Shown: positions 25,101 to 37,639 of the stretch, piece by piece
How positions within the stretch are numbered: the first letter of the stretch is position 1
Layout of the letters: each line of letters starts with the position of its first letter
Origin: Vicia villosa
Lineage: Eukaryota > Streptophyta > Magnoliopsida > Fabales > Fabaceae
Length of the DNA stretch: 64,000 nt
Direction of reading: 5' to 3'
Assembly: GCF_029867415.1 (NCBI RefSeq)
Contig: NC_081183.1
Location: 145,138,798-145,202,797 of the forward strand
Translations under genes and position numbers: made by a program
Notes under the pieces: model-generated
Seen by the model: only the letters and a program-made list of their open reading frames with translations
Databases searched by the model: none
Told to the model about the DNA's origin: nothing

Positions 25101-28100
25101 GTTTAGGTATCATTTAAAAAAATCTGGATCAATAATAAATTTTCTTATATAAAAATATATATTTTTCCCATATACCATTTTTTAATCAAAATTTTTTGAA
25201 TCACAAATACCAATTTCATATATAAAAATATTTAGATCATTAATAGATTTTTCTCATATACAAATATTATTTATGTTTAGGTATCGTTTACAAAAATATC
25301 TGAATCAATTGTAAATTTTCGTATATAAAAATATTTAGATCACTAATAATTTTTTCCCGCATATCTTTTTTGAATAAATTTTTTTGGGATCACAAATATC
25401 ATTTTTCACATATAAAAATATTTAGATCATTAATAGATTTTTCCTATATACAAATATTATTTATGTTTAGGTATCGTTTACAAAAATATCTGAATCAATT
25501 GTAAATTTTCGTATATAAAAATATTTAGATCAATAATAGTTTTTTTTCCGTATAAGTTTTTTGAATAAAAATTTATCGTAAATATCATTTTCATTTATAA
25601 AAATATTTAGATCAATAATAGTTTTTTTCCCGTATATATTTTTTGAATAAATTTTTTTTGGATCATAAATACCACTTTTCATATATAAAAATATTAAATC
25701 ATTAATAGATTTTTCCCATATACAAATATTATTTATGTTTAGAATTGTTTACATAAAAATATTTAGATCAATAATAGTTTTTTTCCCCATATAGCTTTTT
25801 GAATAAAAAATTTTTGGATCATAAATATAATTTTTCGTATATAAAAATATTTAGATCAATAATAGATTTTTTTCCATATACAAATATTATTTTTGTTTAT
25901 TTATTGTAACACCCAAAATCTACCTGATAATTATACGGAAAATCAAAGTATAAAATTCAAAACATACAATCATTTGGGATATCACATATTTGTCATTCAA
26001 AACAATTACGGGTTAATTGCCTTCACATAGATACATAGCACAGGAATTTGAAACGAAATTCAAATCAATACTAAAATTTACTTTGTTCAAATTCAATAAT
26101 TAACTCGCAGCTGAATCATCAAACTTCATAAATATTCAAATCAAGTCGTAGCATCTTTGCACGGTAACTTTAAGTTACAATTTAATCCAAAACCATATAA
26201 AATTCAGCAAAAGAAATAATAATTAAAACAATCGTTTTATCCCCCCGAGTGCTACGTATCAGAGCAAGACACCATCTCGACTAACAGCAACTATAGACTT
26301 CATAAAATCACTTCAAAACTTCCACCGCTATCTTGAGTACCTTTCCGTTTCCCACGGTAAGGGAAACATCATTCAGAAGGGGTGAGATATCGAAAAATAT
26401 AAACAAAAGTATGATAATTAATATGTCAGAATTAAATCATACAAAATTATCACTTTACAACTTTTAGACGACAGCTATAACAACAATTTAAAACTGTACA
26501 GATATAATAACAAAATCAACAACAACATAATAATAGTTATAACAACGATCTTTCATCTTCCAGACGGTACCTGTCCCAACAAGTCATTAGCATAACAACT
26601 TATAATTACAACTTCACATTATCATAATTCACTTCACATCGTCGTATTCAACAACAACTCAGGTCACATCATGTCACAATTAAATCACACTCATGCCACA
26701 TATAATGAGACTCTACAATTGCACATGCATGTGGTACCCAGGACTTCAGCCCCCATCGCCAATTGCCAGTTAACAGATGCATCAAGGCATAAGCCTTCGT
26801 CATTAATTTGTCAATCCAGACCGTCACCAAAAATGCATATGTATATGAATGCAACAAACACACACAACAAACAACATCATCGTCACAAAGGCATAAGCCT
26901 ATATCGTCGCTATACCAATAAATAGAGGTATACATCGTCACTGAAACATCCTTCAACTTCGCATAAAACAACAAAAATTATCACCACAACAACAACTAAT
27001 TTCATCGAATCAACACGACAGAATCACAACAAATAATCCATGGAAAAATTCATACACCTTAATCCCACATACAATCATCATATTCCTGGTTATATAATTT
27101 GAACCCCACCCTTACCTTGGTAAATATGGACTCTTCCAAAAAAAATCCTTTCTAACATCAATTGGAGACACACCTCTATGAGTAAGGAACGTTGTGTCCA
27201 AGTACCATAACGATCAAACGGTTGGATTGAGAGATATGCCCGATTTGCCAAGGTGACTCTATGCTGAAACTTGCTGCGAAAATTAAGGCTTCCTCCATAA
27301 TTTTCTTCTTCTCTCAAGTGCTCCTCCTTTCTTTCTCTTCTCTTTTATATTTTTCTTTTCTCCCCAAAAATAAGTTATGAGACTCCAACTCTAAAACCCT
27401 AATTTTCTCCTCTTACTATCTCTTTTCTCTTAATGGGCTTAACCCATAATCCATCTATTACGTTTCTACTACTAAGGCCCAATTAACTATATCTCTCATA
27501 CAACTTAATTAACCCAAATAACACAAACACACACACAATTAAATATTTCAAATAATTATTATATCACATAATAACTAAATAAATAAATAATTATTAAAAA
27601 TACCAAATAGTATAATTACTAATATAATTAATAAAAATATTAATAAAATCAGGATGTTACATTTATCATTTACAAAAATATGTGAATCAATAAAATTTGA
27701 CTATAAATAATAGTAGTATGCTATAATTGAATAGTAGTATGCTTAAAATTTTATTAATTATTTATTAAAAATAATAATAATAAAGTAATAAAAAGTGAAA
27801 AGTGAAAAAGTGGAAAGTGAGTTGTAAAGTGAAAAATAAAAAAATAATAAAAAAGGGAAAAGTGAAAAATAGGTTGAAAAATAAAAAGTGAGTTGAAAAA
27901 AATCAACAAAAGACATTTTTTGCCCCTAAATTATTAATTTAGATTAAGATAACAAAATTGTATTTTGGTAATTTTTAGAGCTGTAACTTTTCTTATATTA
28001 TAGATTTTTATTAATTATTTATTAAAAATAATAATAATAATAAAGTAATAAAAAGTAAAAAGTGAAAAAGTGGAAAGTGAGTTGTAAAGTGAAAAATAAA

Positions 28101-28266
28101 AAAAAAAATAAAAAAGTGAAAAGTGAAAAATAGGTTGAAAAGTAAAAAGTGAGTTGGAAAAAATTAACAAAAGACATCTTTTGCCCATAAATTATTAATT
28201 TAGATTAAGATAACAAAATAGTATTTTTGATAATTTCTAGAGCGGTAACTTTTCTTATATTATAGA
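25101..28266 (-). mobile_element. Helitron, minus orientation, interrupted by a solo LTR
   Basis: On the minus strand the 5' terminus TCTATAATATAAGAAAAG begins at 28266 after host A (28267). The same terminus recurs at 28004, because a unit of about 262 bp is tandemly duplicated (27750-28266). The distal part (25101-25914) is made of the family's internal repeats, seen inverted as GATCATAAAT, TTTAGATCA and ATTTATGTTTAG. The 3' hairpin is missing; the array stops at a microsatellite. A solo LTR splits the element at 25915-27661. Confidence 0.65.
25915..27661 (-). mobile_element. solo LTR of a Ty3/gypsy element
   Basis: This 1747-bp segment begins TGTAACACCC and ends GGATGTTACA. It is flanked by the 5-bp duplication TTTAT (25910-25914 and 27662-27666). 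Its edge resembles the LTR of the gypsy element at 50605, which also starts TGTAACACCC and contains a GCATGTGGTACC motif; the similar region here lies near 26727. No internal retrotransposon sequence remains, as expected after LTR-LTR recombination. Orientation is inferred from the likeness to the 50605 LTR. Short ORFs inside it are not genes. Confidence 0.82.
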
Positions 28267-28852
28267 TTAGACGCGTCTATTAAAGAATGAAAAATATCTT
28301 TATTAAAGTCAATTTTATTATTTCAAAATCTAATACCATTTCTCATTTGCCAAATTTGCAAAAGATTTATTATTATTATGAGACTATCTTTGTTTTTTCT
28401 TTACGAAAATTATCTTTGTTTTCTCTAAATAATGACCAAAAACATATACGATAATTAACCATCCAAATTAACCATCCATCCATGAGCATCTTTAACTTTA
28501 TATCATTTATTGATTACATGCTATTGTTACCTTTATATACTATCGTTGGCTTTCGTCAAAAAATTAAGTCGTGCTATATAACACTTCTCATTAGAGAAAA
28601 TGCTTCTTGTTATTGAAACGTCCAAACACAACAACAACAAAATAGCATAATATAGTATCTCAATTCTTCTAAAAGAACTGTATTTTTATGTTTAATTTAT
28701 CAAATACAATTATTTCAAAATCTCAAACTAGTTATCACAAACAAAAATTTTAATAAACTAAACGTCAATTTTTTAAAAAGAAAAGTATAACACAAATTCA
28801 CACAGTTATAATACATTAAACTTCATCTTGCTAAATAAAAGTTTTTTTATTA

Positions 28853-28876
28853 CTATTATTATTATTATTATTATTA
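28853..28876. repeat. short (TTA)n in the cystatin 3' flank
   Basis: About eight units in the 3' flank of the first cystatin. A comparable run of ATT units lies in the 3' flank of the third cystatin near 61547-61560. Confidence 0.8.
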
Positions 28877-28926
28877 AAAATGCACTAGTACAATTTATAA
28901 TTGTTTACATTATTCTAAAAACATGA

Positions 28927-29268
28927 TTAAGGAAGAGAACTAAACGAAACGAGTTTTCTGGACGAATAATCAACTATAACTTCATATCTCTTGATAGCGG
29001 ATTTATCTTTAGCAGATAATTCAAGAAGATATATGGGTCGATTTATCTCCTCTCTTCCATAAATCACTTCCACCAAAGTTAGCTTTGCACCAGATTGTTT
29101 TTGGTGTTCTTTCAATGCAAATTGAGCAATCTTCGTTACAAATGGATCTTTGACATCCTTGATGGGCATCCAATCACCAGCTCTAATAATATCAGAACTA
29201 ATTGCATCAAAAAAGAAGGACATTGATAAAAAGAGAAGAACAAAGATGGACAAGTTTTGAATTTTCAT
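28927..29268 (-). CDS. phytocystatin-like secreted protein, inhibitory motif lost
   Basis: A single-exon frame of 113 residues. Residues 1-24 form a signal peptide (LSIFVLLFLSMSFFFDA), so it should enter the secretory route. The cystatin fold is recognisable: GDWMPIKDVKDPFV, then the helix motif IAQFALKEH (residues 47-55), then LTLVEVIYG. Family members inhibit papain-type cysteine proteases through an N-terminal Gly, a QVVAG loop and a C-terminal Trp. Here the loop region reads GREEINRPIY, one residue shorter and without QxVxG. The Trp position is replaced in VDYSSRK; the N-terminal Gly remains. The frame is intact, so it may be a neofunctionalised or dying copy. A TATA box lies 91 bp upstream. 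Confidence 0.85.
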   Translation of the reverse strand: MKIQNLSIFVLLFLSMSFFFDAISSDIIRAGDWMPIKDVKDPFVTKIAQFALKEHQKQSGAKLTLVEVIYGREEINRPIYLLELSAKDKSAIKRYEVIVDYSSRKLVSFSSLP

Positions 29269-29358
29269 TTTGCCAATTCTTTTGAATGAAACACAAAATT
29301 GAGTATAAAAATCTCAAATAATTTTCTATGGTTGGTAGAATGTGTGCGTTGGTGCCTC

Positions 29359-29366
29359 TATTTATA
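29359..29366 (-). promoter_or_regulatory. TATA box of cystatin 1
   Basis: TATAAATA on the minus strand, about 91 bp before the start codon. The same octamer occurs at comparable distance before the other two cystatins. Confidence 0.65.
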
Positions 29367-29399
29367 ACCTATTGGTTATGGGGCCTTATGTATTATCTA

Positions 29400-29995
29400 G
29401 ACACGTCTACTTTAACGTTTTTACCCCCTTAATATTACTTTAGGATAACCATGTGTTTTGGTAAAATGTATATATTATGAATATGTGATTGACATTTAAG
29501 TATTTGTTTTTTTATTTGTTCTTTTTTATCAAAACATAATCAAAAATATATTTAAAATACTATTTTATTTGACCTTTACTAATAAATATTTAAAATTATT
29601 ATTTATAAAAAGAATGTTTGTTTTTAATTACGAGTCAACAATTGTTAAAAAAAAATTCAATAAACAATTGACCTTATTTTTATTAAAATAAATTTTTGAA
29701 TTAAAATAATAAGACGAGTGGATGTAAAATTTAACTCATCCAAAAACTAAAAAAAGAAGATAGTTGGACCTGTCAAACCTATATCTTAAAAAACTTCAAT
29801 TAGTACAAATAGAAAGTCGATCCACTAAATGTCATAATCAACAAAAAAAAAATATGCATTGACTAATCTATATAAACATGCATTTCTCTTTGAAAATTGA
29901 GATATTGTTAACATATTCGATAGCAAGCATGATTCTAAATTCAGCTTGAAAGGAGGTGCAAACTCTTATCTTAGATGGGAAAGCTTCCAATAATG
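29400..29995. other. intergenic, nothing recognised
   Basis: AT-rich upstream region of cystatin 1, without a recognisable gene or repeat boundary. Confidence 0.4.
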
Positions 29996-30099
29996 TTCAT
30001 AAATTATCCTTAAATATTGCCACCACAAGTTGATATTCCAAAAAATTTCTTTGAAACTCTACCGGTGATGCACTTAATCCAATTATAATTATGAAAACA

Positions 30100-31517
30100 C
30101 CAATTATGAAAATATGAATTTTTATACGAAATAAAATTATGTTTGACTCATAATTGAATTTGGGTGGAATAACGAAATTAGGCACTAAGCACATCTCTTC
30201 AGCATCTATTCCATAGGCACTAAAACATTCAATAACTCGAATCCTTTCCTCAAGAATCTGATACTTCTCAATAGATCTCTCAATAGATTGCATTCTTTTT
30301 TCAGTAGTCGGCATATGGTGCATTTTTGGACCGGCAAACTAAGGACCACAGAAAGCAGGATAAGGAATCTCTATATAGTAAGGTGGAATAGGAACTTGGC
30401 AGACAAGATTTGTCATAGTCAACACTTCAGAAGTTACGGGCATAGGTCCTCCTCGGTAGGAATTTCCAGGCACTTCAACAGTCATGAAGCTAAAAGGCAT
30501 CCCAAGGGTAGAAGTAGTCCTTGGTTGGAACTCGAGTGGAGTAATAGAAGGTTGAATGACAGTAGGTTGACTGGAAGCAGGTTGACTGGCGACAACAAGA
30601 ATCTCTTGCACAACACCGGGCCTTTCAGTCCGTAATGCTTGGATAGCTTCTAGGATCGCATCAACCTTACCCTTCATCTGGTCAATCTCTTCTCAGATAA
30701 CAGCTTGATCTTATTCGTAATTCTCCATAATTCTCTGTCTGTTGGCTCTTGTTAGATATCGGCGTCGAGGAATCGTCTTGTCTGAATTGATGGAGAGGAA
30801 GAAGGTAAGAGTTCTGGTAATCATGGATGGATATGAATGAATGCAAAATGTTAAAGATGATGCAAATGCAATAGAAATCAGGATCAAAGATCAAGGCTCT
30901 CGGATAACAACTTCTCATGGTCATCAATGATGGTCGAATCCTCCATATTCAGAGGTTCGACGTTGCTTGCTGATAAATAGGCTATGCATGAGTCAAATAG
31001 GGTCGAATCCTCCAGATTCAGAGGTTTAACTTTGATTCTGGATATCTGAATGAACACAGGGTGGATGGAAGCATGCTTTCATGCAAAACAAAAGTTCCCA
31101 ACCCCTCTCACATGTAGGTTCTAGTCTTGGACAGAACGGATGTTCCTAAAGGTCAAAAACCCAGAGTCCTCTATTCAAACACCTTGTCTTTTGCACTAAG
31201 GGTGCAGGACAAAGGTATCGTCAAGAGGACATAATCTGAGGGTGTGGTATCTCATGCCTCTTCATATGTGTCAAGGGCTACGCAATTCAATATTAGTATC
31301 CACTTTAATCTTAGGTGTACACTTGCTTGTGTATTGGGCCTTTTATCTTAATGAAACATCTCCACCCAACAAAAGAAACATGGCACATCAGATCTAGTAT
31401 ATAGGAACAATGAAAATAAAATGCAACGCATAAAGAAATAAAGCAATAAAGCAATAAATTAACAAATAAATAAACACCCAAAGAAAACAAACAGAAACCA
31501 GGGTTGACTTGCATGAT
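30100..31517 (-). pseudogene. Ogre-like gag N-terminal fragment and 5' untranslated region
   Basis: Reading the minus strand leftwards from the primer site: a non-coding leader, then a gag start-like frame at 30677-30339 (MKGKVDAILEAIQALRTE), then a second frame from 30323 containing IEKYQILEERIRVIE and AYGIDAEEMCLVPNFVIPPK. The phrase around MCLVP..VIPPKF is characteristic of Ogre-type gag in legumes. The frames are not continuous. Sequence beyond about 30140 no longer looks like gag, so the element is truncated. Confidence 0.62.
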
Positions 31518-31535
31518 CCCCAACAGAGTCGCCAG
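31518..31535 (-). other. primer binding site matching tRNA-Arg (Ogre type)
   Basis: The minus strand reads TGGCGACTCTGTTGGGGA, the tRNA-Arg-complementary site described for legume Ogre retrotransposons. It lies directly left of the LTR-like block, as expected for a minus-strand element. Confidence 0.7.
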
Positions 31536-33313
31536 TTGTTGCGCGCTCGCGAAAAAAGACCGGAATCAACAGAGTTGCCGCCGAACTTTATTTATCCCAA
31601 TCAAGATAGGGGAAAATATCGAGAAAACCCAAAAGAAAGAAAGGATAAGAAAAGGTCTCAGAACCAAAGATCGGGTAAGGAAGTCGGTTACGCAAGGGGA
31701 AGACATTAGCACCCCTCATGGGTGTGGTACTCCACATGATCCACTTGAGTTTGTTCTAATCTAAGAGTGTAATTTGAAAGTCTAAAGCCTAATGCTAGAA
31801 GCGAATGAATGCAAAAAGAGAGAGAAGAAAATACTGGGAAAAGAAGGAATATTTACAAAATTGTGCTCGCTTAGTCCCCGCAACCTAATGCCTACGTATC
31901 CTCTTTGAGGAATCAGAGTGTCATAGTTTGACTCAATATTTTTGGTTTGTTTGTGTTTTTCAGTGGACGAAATTACATTCGCATTCTAGCATTAGGATAG
32001 ATGCTCGTTGAGTAGAGTCTTATGTGTTGCCTGTCTGCGATGGAAAGAAAGTAACATGCCTGATTAAGGGGAAGAAAGCCTTGAAGGCAAGAGAGGTGAG
32101 AATTGTTTGTTGAGTGTTTTTTAGAGGTTAGTAAGTCAGATGGTCCCTCCTAAGGTGGGGTATCTGAATGCTTTTGTTTAGGAGAGTACATCAGACGGTC
32201 CCTCATAAGGTGGGGTATCTGAATACTTTTCCTTTATTTATTAATAGAATTAGAATGTTTTTAGGATTTTTTATTTTTAGTTAGTGATTATGCACATGTG
32301 ATGAAATATATACAAATTAGTGATTTATCGGGATTTAGTCGAGAGACTTAGATATGTACAAATTCTAAAATTGTTTAACTAAATTAAAGTAGGATGTTTT
32401 TATATTTTAATTAATCAAACTAATTAAATAAAATGCATGTTTTTGAAATTTTGATTTTTTTAGTTAATGATAATGTATGTACAGTTAATGATTTTATTTA
32501 CAAGAATTAAATACATATTTTGGATTTTTTTTTATTAAGCTAATAAAACTAATTAAAAGAAAATATTTTTGATATTTTTTAATAATAAAATAACTAACCC
32601 AAATTAGTTTAAAAAACTAATAGCTAAATTAATTCTAATAAACTACATGGTTTAACTAAAATTAAAGGATATAATTTTTTTGTATTTTTAAAATTTTATA
32701 AGATAAACCTTATTATTTTGTTGTATATTTTTATTTGTTATATATTTTTTACTTTTTTATATTAACTAGAGAAGTTCAAAACACTAAATGACTAACAAAA
32801 TTAACCTTATTTCAACTAGTGCTAACACTGAAAAATAAAAAATAAAAAATAAAATAGTTAAAAATGTCACAGTATCACACGTTAAAAAATCAAAAGTGAA
32901 CCAAGACTAAACTAATTTTCAAACTTAAATTTATCCAACTAGAATAGGATATGTGGCAAATATAATGAGTGAATAAATGGCACAACATATATTAAAGAAA
33001 ACCAGATCCTTCAACAGATACAAGAGTGAGATCTCTAAGTTAACTTTTTCCTTCTATCTCAACAAATAACAACAACCATGGTGGTTTCGACTTAAGACCA
33101 AACAAAATGCACAAATTATCACGACAAAAATGGAAAACATGAAAGATGCAAAGGTAAACGAACCTATGGCAGTCGATGGAGGATGGATTTTTTATGTTGA
33201 GAAAGTGTTTTTTTTTTTGTTTTTTTTTTTTTATTTAGTGGTTTATGGTGTAATGAGAGGTTTGTGAAGGTAACGTTTGATGTTTTGAGATAATGATAAT
33301 GGAGGGTTATTAA
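31536..33313 (-). repeat. 5' LTR of the Ogre-like element (right limit approximate)
   Basis: The part next to the primer site contains GCAAGGGGAAGACATTAGCA and CACCCCTCATGGGTGTGGTA, segments typical of Ogre LTRs. It also holds a two-copy repeat near 32135-32225 (GGTCCCTC.TAAGGTGGGGTA). The rest is AT-rich. The partner LTR is absent and no terminal TG was fixed; I place the limit at the next Helitron. Confidence 0.5.
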
Positions 33314-35820
33314 TCTATCTACTATCTACCCAATACTAATAAATTGACCAAACTGACTATTTTACCCTTCTAACCAAAAATTCTTCTCCTTGCAAAAGGA
33401 TGTTCCGGTAAATAACAAATTCAAAAATACAATTTGCCAAATGTGCGGTTCTCATTGGTCAGGCTTCCCAAATCTCTGTACTTGCCACCAACTTTTTGTA
33501 CTTCCCTCAACTCTTGCCACCCACTTTTTGTACTTCTCTCAGCAAAAGTTTTTCCTCCACCAAAAATACACTTCTTCACACTCCACTCTTCTCTCTCCCA
33601 TTTTACGTCTTCTCTCTCTTCCATTGTTTTCCATCTTCTTTCTCCATTGAAACCCTAGCCGCAACTGCTCCATTTCTCCACTTTATTTACGGCCACCACC
33701 ATCTGTAATGAAAAAACCAAAGTCATATTCGTACTCTTTATCTCATGGCCTTCCTAATCAACCAATTGGAATTTTGTTTCGAAGAACTTCGCAGCAACCA
33801 CCGTTTCTCCATCTCTGACCGATTCGGTAAGAACGATAATTGTTTCTCCTTCTCCGACCAGTTTACATTCCTATTAACATAACAAGGTTGGGTATTTCGT
33901 CTTTTCACTAAGTTTTTTGGTTATTATTTACTTTTTTTTCATATACACAGAGGAAGTAGGAGATACCAGACCGAGTTCGATGGATAGAGTCACGACATGT
34001 GACAGTAGAAATCGTGTTGTCCTGGAGGGTTTTATGATTTTGCTCTATTTTCAACAAGATGTTACATAGATGATTTTGTTACCCATGTTTAATGTTGTTT
34101 CTATTTTCTTTAATTTTCCAGGTTTTTATTTCAATATGACTGAAGCTAACTCAAGGTATGATTTTCTTTAGTTGGGTTTATTTGCTTTTCATCCTTTTTG
34201 TTTATGATAATGACTTTGATTATACTGTCTTGATTATTGGAAATTCAGGAGATTAACGAGGATGACAAGAAAAATTAAGTGTAGCGTGTGCCATAGCGAT
34301 GTCTTTTTAAAATGAAATTTAAATCATCGTCATTTTTAGAAATAGTTAAATAAAGAAATTTCTTTATTATAAAGTTAATAATAATACTCAAATCTATTTA
34401 ATATAAAATCTATTATTTATTATCTAATTTTTGTATTTGTCTTTACTTCCAATTTTATAAACTCAATATTGAAAAGTCTAGAATTCTTTCCCACCTAACA
34501 TTTCAAAGGCGTTTTACTAAATCATAGTGAAAATATGAAAATTTTGATAACCTCCAATTGTAAATATGAATTATATATTTCAATTTTAGTTAATAAACAT
34601 TAAAAGTAGTGATTCTATTTAATTTGATATATTTCTCAGTTAATTTGAAATTCAATTTAGCAATGATACTAAATGCTCCAATATATTTGAAGACGATCCT
34701 ACTAGAATTATGATTTGTTTTAAACACTTGATTAATTGTCATTATTATAAAATAAAATGTAATTAATAATCATTATTATAATTTAATTATACAATTAAAA
34801 TAAGAGTTTAATAGTAGTACATTGTCAGTGTAAAAAAAATTACACATACATCCAATTAGAATGGTTTAAAGTGCCAAATCATAAAAATATTTTAAAATTT
34901 ACAGTGTGACTTGGCGCTTTACACTGTCAGTGCACAATCCCTTTTCTCTTAAAATAATATTTACAATTATTAAGTTTTAAAGAAAATGATGTATAAATTA
35001 AATATCAGTACTGCCCATCAATTAAATAAAAATATTTAATGTCATATTATTTTTTTTATTATTATTTTTTTAAAAAAATTGATTTTTTTAATCAATTACA
35101 AAGAGTACCTAAAAATTTACCATTTTTTTACAAATTAGAGAGAAAAAGTAGTTACTACCAAAATATGTTTAAATTGTGTTTATTTAACTTAATTGTGTTT
35201 AATTTTTGCATGTAAACAATTTTATTGGTATTAATTTATAATTTATTATTTTTATTAAGTATCAAATCTTTCTTATTATTATCAAAAGTATCAAATAATT
35301 TAATTTTACAAATTTTTAAAAAATAAGATTTTTTTATCCAATTTAACAATATGATGAAGTGGCACGGGACATGGCCGATTAAATTCAGACATCAAAACAT
35401 TTTAAAAGATTGTTTTAAATGTACATCTAAGTACAGATGTGCAGTATAAAGTAGCTTTTATCCATATACACTCTTATATTTTGTTAAATTTTTTTCAAAC
35501 TCACATGTTCTTTTTTAAATGGTTATTTAATGTAGTTGAATTTTTATGATTATAGTTATTTATAATTAAATCATTCATTTTAAATTTACATGTTTTTAAA
35601 TTTACTTTATACAATATTAAATAAATTTACATATTATTAGGCTGTATTTTACGGGTCACTATCAACAGAATACATATTTTATTTATTTTTTCAATTGTTA
35701 AAATTCTTTTTATTCTCTTTCCGTCTCATAGGTCAACTTTTTTCTCTGTATAATTATTTTTAGTTATTTACACAATATCATAATGCAATTATCTGTGCGG
35801 GAGCACGACTCTCTTACTAG
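33314..35820 (+). mobile_element. non-autonomous Helitron, second family
   Basis: The 5' end TCTATCTACTATCTACCC at 33314 follows host A. The 3' end has a short GTGC-GGGA-GCAC hairpin (about 35794-35805), then CTAG at 35817-35820 and host T at 35821. It is 2507 bp. The first 400 bp look like a gene leader. A tiny spliced-looking frame starts at 34136 (MTEANSR, intron, RLTRMTRKIKCSVCHSDVF), which may be a captured exon pair. No helicase is present. The pairing of the two ends is inferred from distance and boundary rules. Confidence 0.55.
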
Positions 35821-35899
35821 TGGTTAACATATGAAAGAAGGTTTTTTTTTTTTGGGATTATAAAAATGTGTGAATGAGTATGAGAGAAATATATGTACA

Positions 35900-36190
35900 T
35901 TGTGAATGGAATTGTGGTTACTATAGTAGAAACTGTTTGTGTTAGAAAAAGTGGAAATGATTAGTATGTGGGTAAGGATTGCGAGGAGTATGGATTAGCG
36001 TATGGGTTTGGAATTATTAGTTATTACTATATCCTTTGGAATTGTTAGTTATTACTATATCTTCTGGGTTTGGAATGGTAGTTATTCTTATATCCTCTGT
36101 TCCTCTTTTTATAACCTTAAGACTCATGTTATTAATGAAATCAAATAAGAAATTATTTTCATTTAGAAGTTTGTCTCCATGATTAATTCC
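35900..36190. repeat. LTR-like fragment with three GTTATTACTATATC-type repeats
   Basis: Near-repeats of TTGGAATTGTTAGTTATTAC occur between about 36010 and 36095, followed by a TTATTAATGAAATCAAATAA tail resembling a retrotransposon LTR end. No partner was found. Confidence 0.35.
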
Positions 36191-36235
36191 TTTTCAATAT
36201 TTGGTAATCTTGTTTGGAAGATGTTTTAGAAACTC

Positions 36236-37623
36236 TTGAAAGTAAAGAAGAGGTTTGATTGTTTTCAAACAAGTGATCCACAACCTCCTCCTTCTAATCC
36301 TCCATACTGGTATAAAGTAGATGCTCATTGTAGTTTCTACAAAGGTGCTCATGGTCACACAATTGAGAATTGTTATCCGCTGAAGAGTGAAGTTCAAAAA
36401 CTGGTCCGAAGTGGCGTGCTTACTTTCAGAGATGTTAATCCTAATGTTCAAGAAAATCCTTTACCCAATCATGGGGCTGTCAATGTTGTGCACATTCAAC
36501 CTGTTTATGAACGTGTGTACGACATGTGTGAATCAATGAAGTCCTTGGTGCAAATGCACACCCTCTTGTGTGAACTTGATTATTTTCCTCTGCATGATTA
36601 TAGTGCTTGTTCAATCTGCTAAAATTCCATCCATGGGTGTATGACCGTGGTTGATTTTCTTCAAAGTTTGATGGAGAGGGGGATTATCAGTATGACGAGA
36701 AGGATAAGAAGAAATGAAGAAGTCCACTTTGTGAATATGGTACAAGGATGTCCTGGTGAATTCCGCATCTATGATGTATGCTGGATGAAAGGTGACTTAG
36801 TTCAAATACATGCAACAATGGGAAGAATGGCCAATTTGTAAAGACACAATTATGGTTCTTGCCACATTTGATGTAGAAATTTCCGTGGGCGCTCTATTAT
36901 GAGAAGAGGAGTACAACACATGCTAGACCAAGGTATCATTCAAGTCACTAGAATAGAGATGAAAATGTTGTCAATATGATTGAAGAATGTTCAAAGAAAA
37001 ATTATGTATCTGATATTCGTTCCGTACGTGGATCCTTGCCAAAAATACATGACAAGTTCGTCAGGCAAGGGTTGATTGATTTCAGTCTTGTCGATTGGCC
37101 TACGTGCAAAAGAAACTCTCGAGAGTGCGCTAATGTGCAAGGAGACATTCAAATTCTGATGGGCTTAGGACTATTGGAAGAAGAAATTAAAGGTACAAGC
37201 GGACACAATTATGTTGAAAAAGATATGACCATCAAGCCACTTGACGACATGATGTGTGGGATTCCTCAAGAAGGTATAGAGCATAACCATGCCCTGCACA
37301 TATCTGTAAAGTATGAAGATGATATCCTAACAAATGTGCTGGTTGATACTCGATCTTTCCTGAATGTTATGCCGAAGAGCACTCTAGATAGGCTGTCTTA
37401 TCAAGGGGCGCCTATAAGATTGAACGAAATTATTGTGAAGGCCTTTGATGGTTTCAAGCGCAGTATCATCAGAGAAATTGATCTGCCCATTCTCATTGGA
37501 CCCCATGAGTTTCAAACCACTTTTCAAATAATGGATATCTATCCCGCTTACAGATGTCTGTTGAGAAGACCATGGATCCATAGTGCTGGAGTTGTACTGA
37601 TAGGAAGTCCAAAAGAATTTTAA
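36236..37623 (+). pseudogene. Ogre-like gag C-terminus and protease fragment
   Basis: Three broken plus-strand frames. 36236-36622 holds a gag zinc-knuckle-like region (HCSFYKGAHGHTIENC) and the phrase NPLPNHG. 36641-36841 continues it. 36976-37623 (215 aa) contains an aspartic protease region, with LHISVKYEDD, VLVDTRSFLNVMPKSTL and YRCLLRRPWIHSAGVV. The protease catalytic triplet reads DTR at residues 124-126, where DTG or DNG is normal, so the enzyme would be inactive. It is oriented opposite to the Ogre-like fragment at 30-33 kb, so it is a separate insertion. Reverse transcriptase and integrase are missing. Confidence 0.7.
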
Positions 37624-37639
37624 GAAAACCTTCTTGGAT

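Noticed and set aside
26669..26974. 101-aa ORF in the 26-kb region
   Set aside because: Lies wholly inside the solo LTR and overlaps an opposite-strand frame; no domain recognised.
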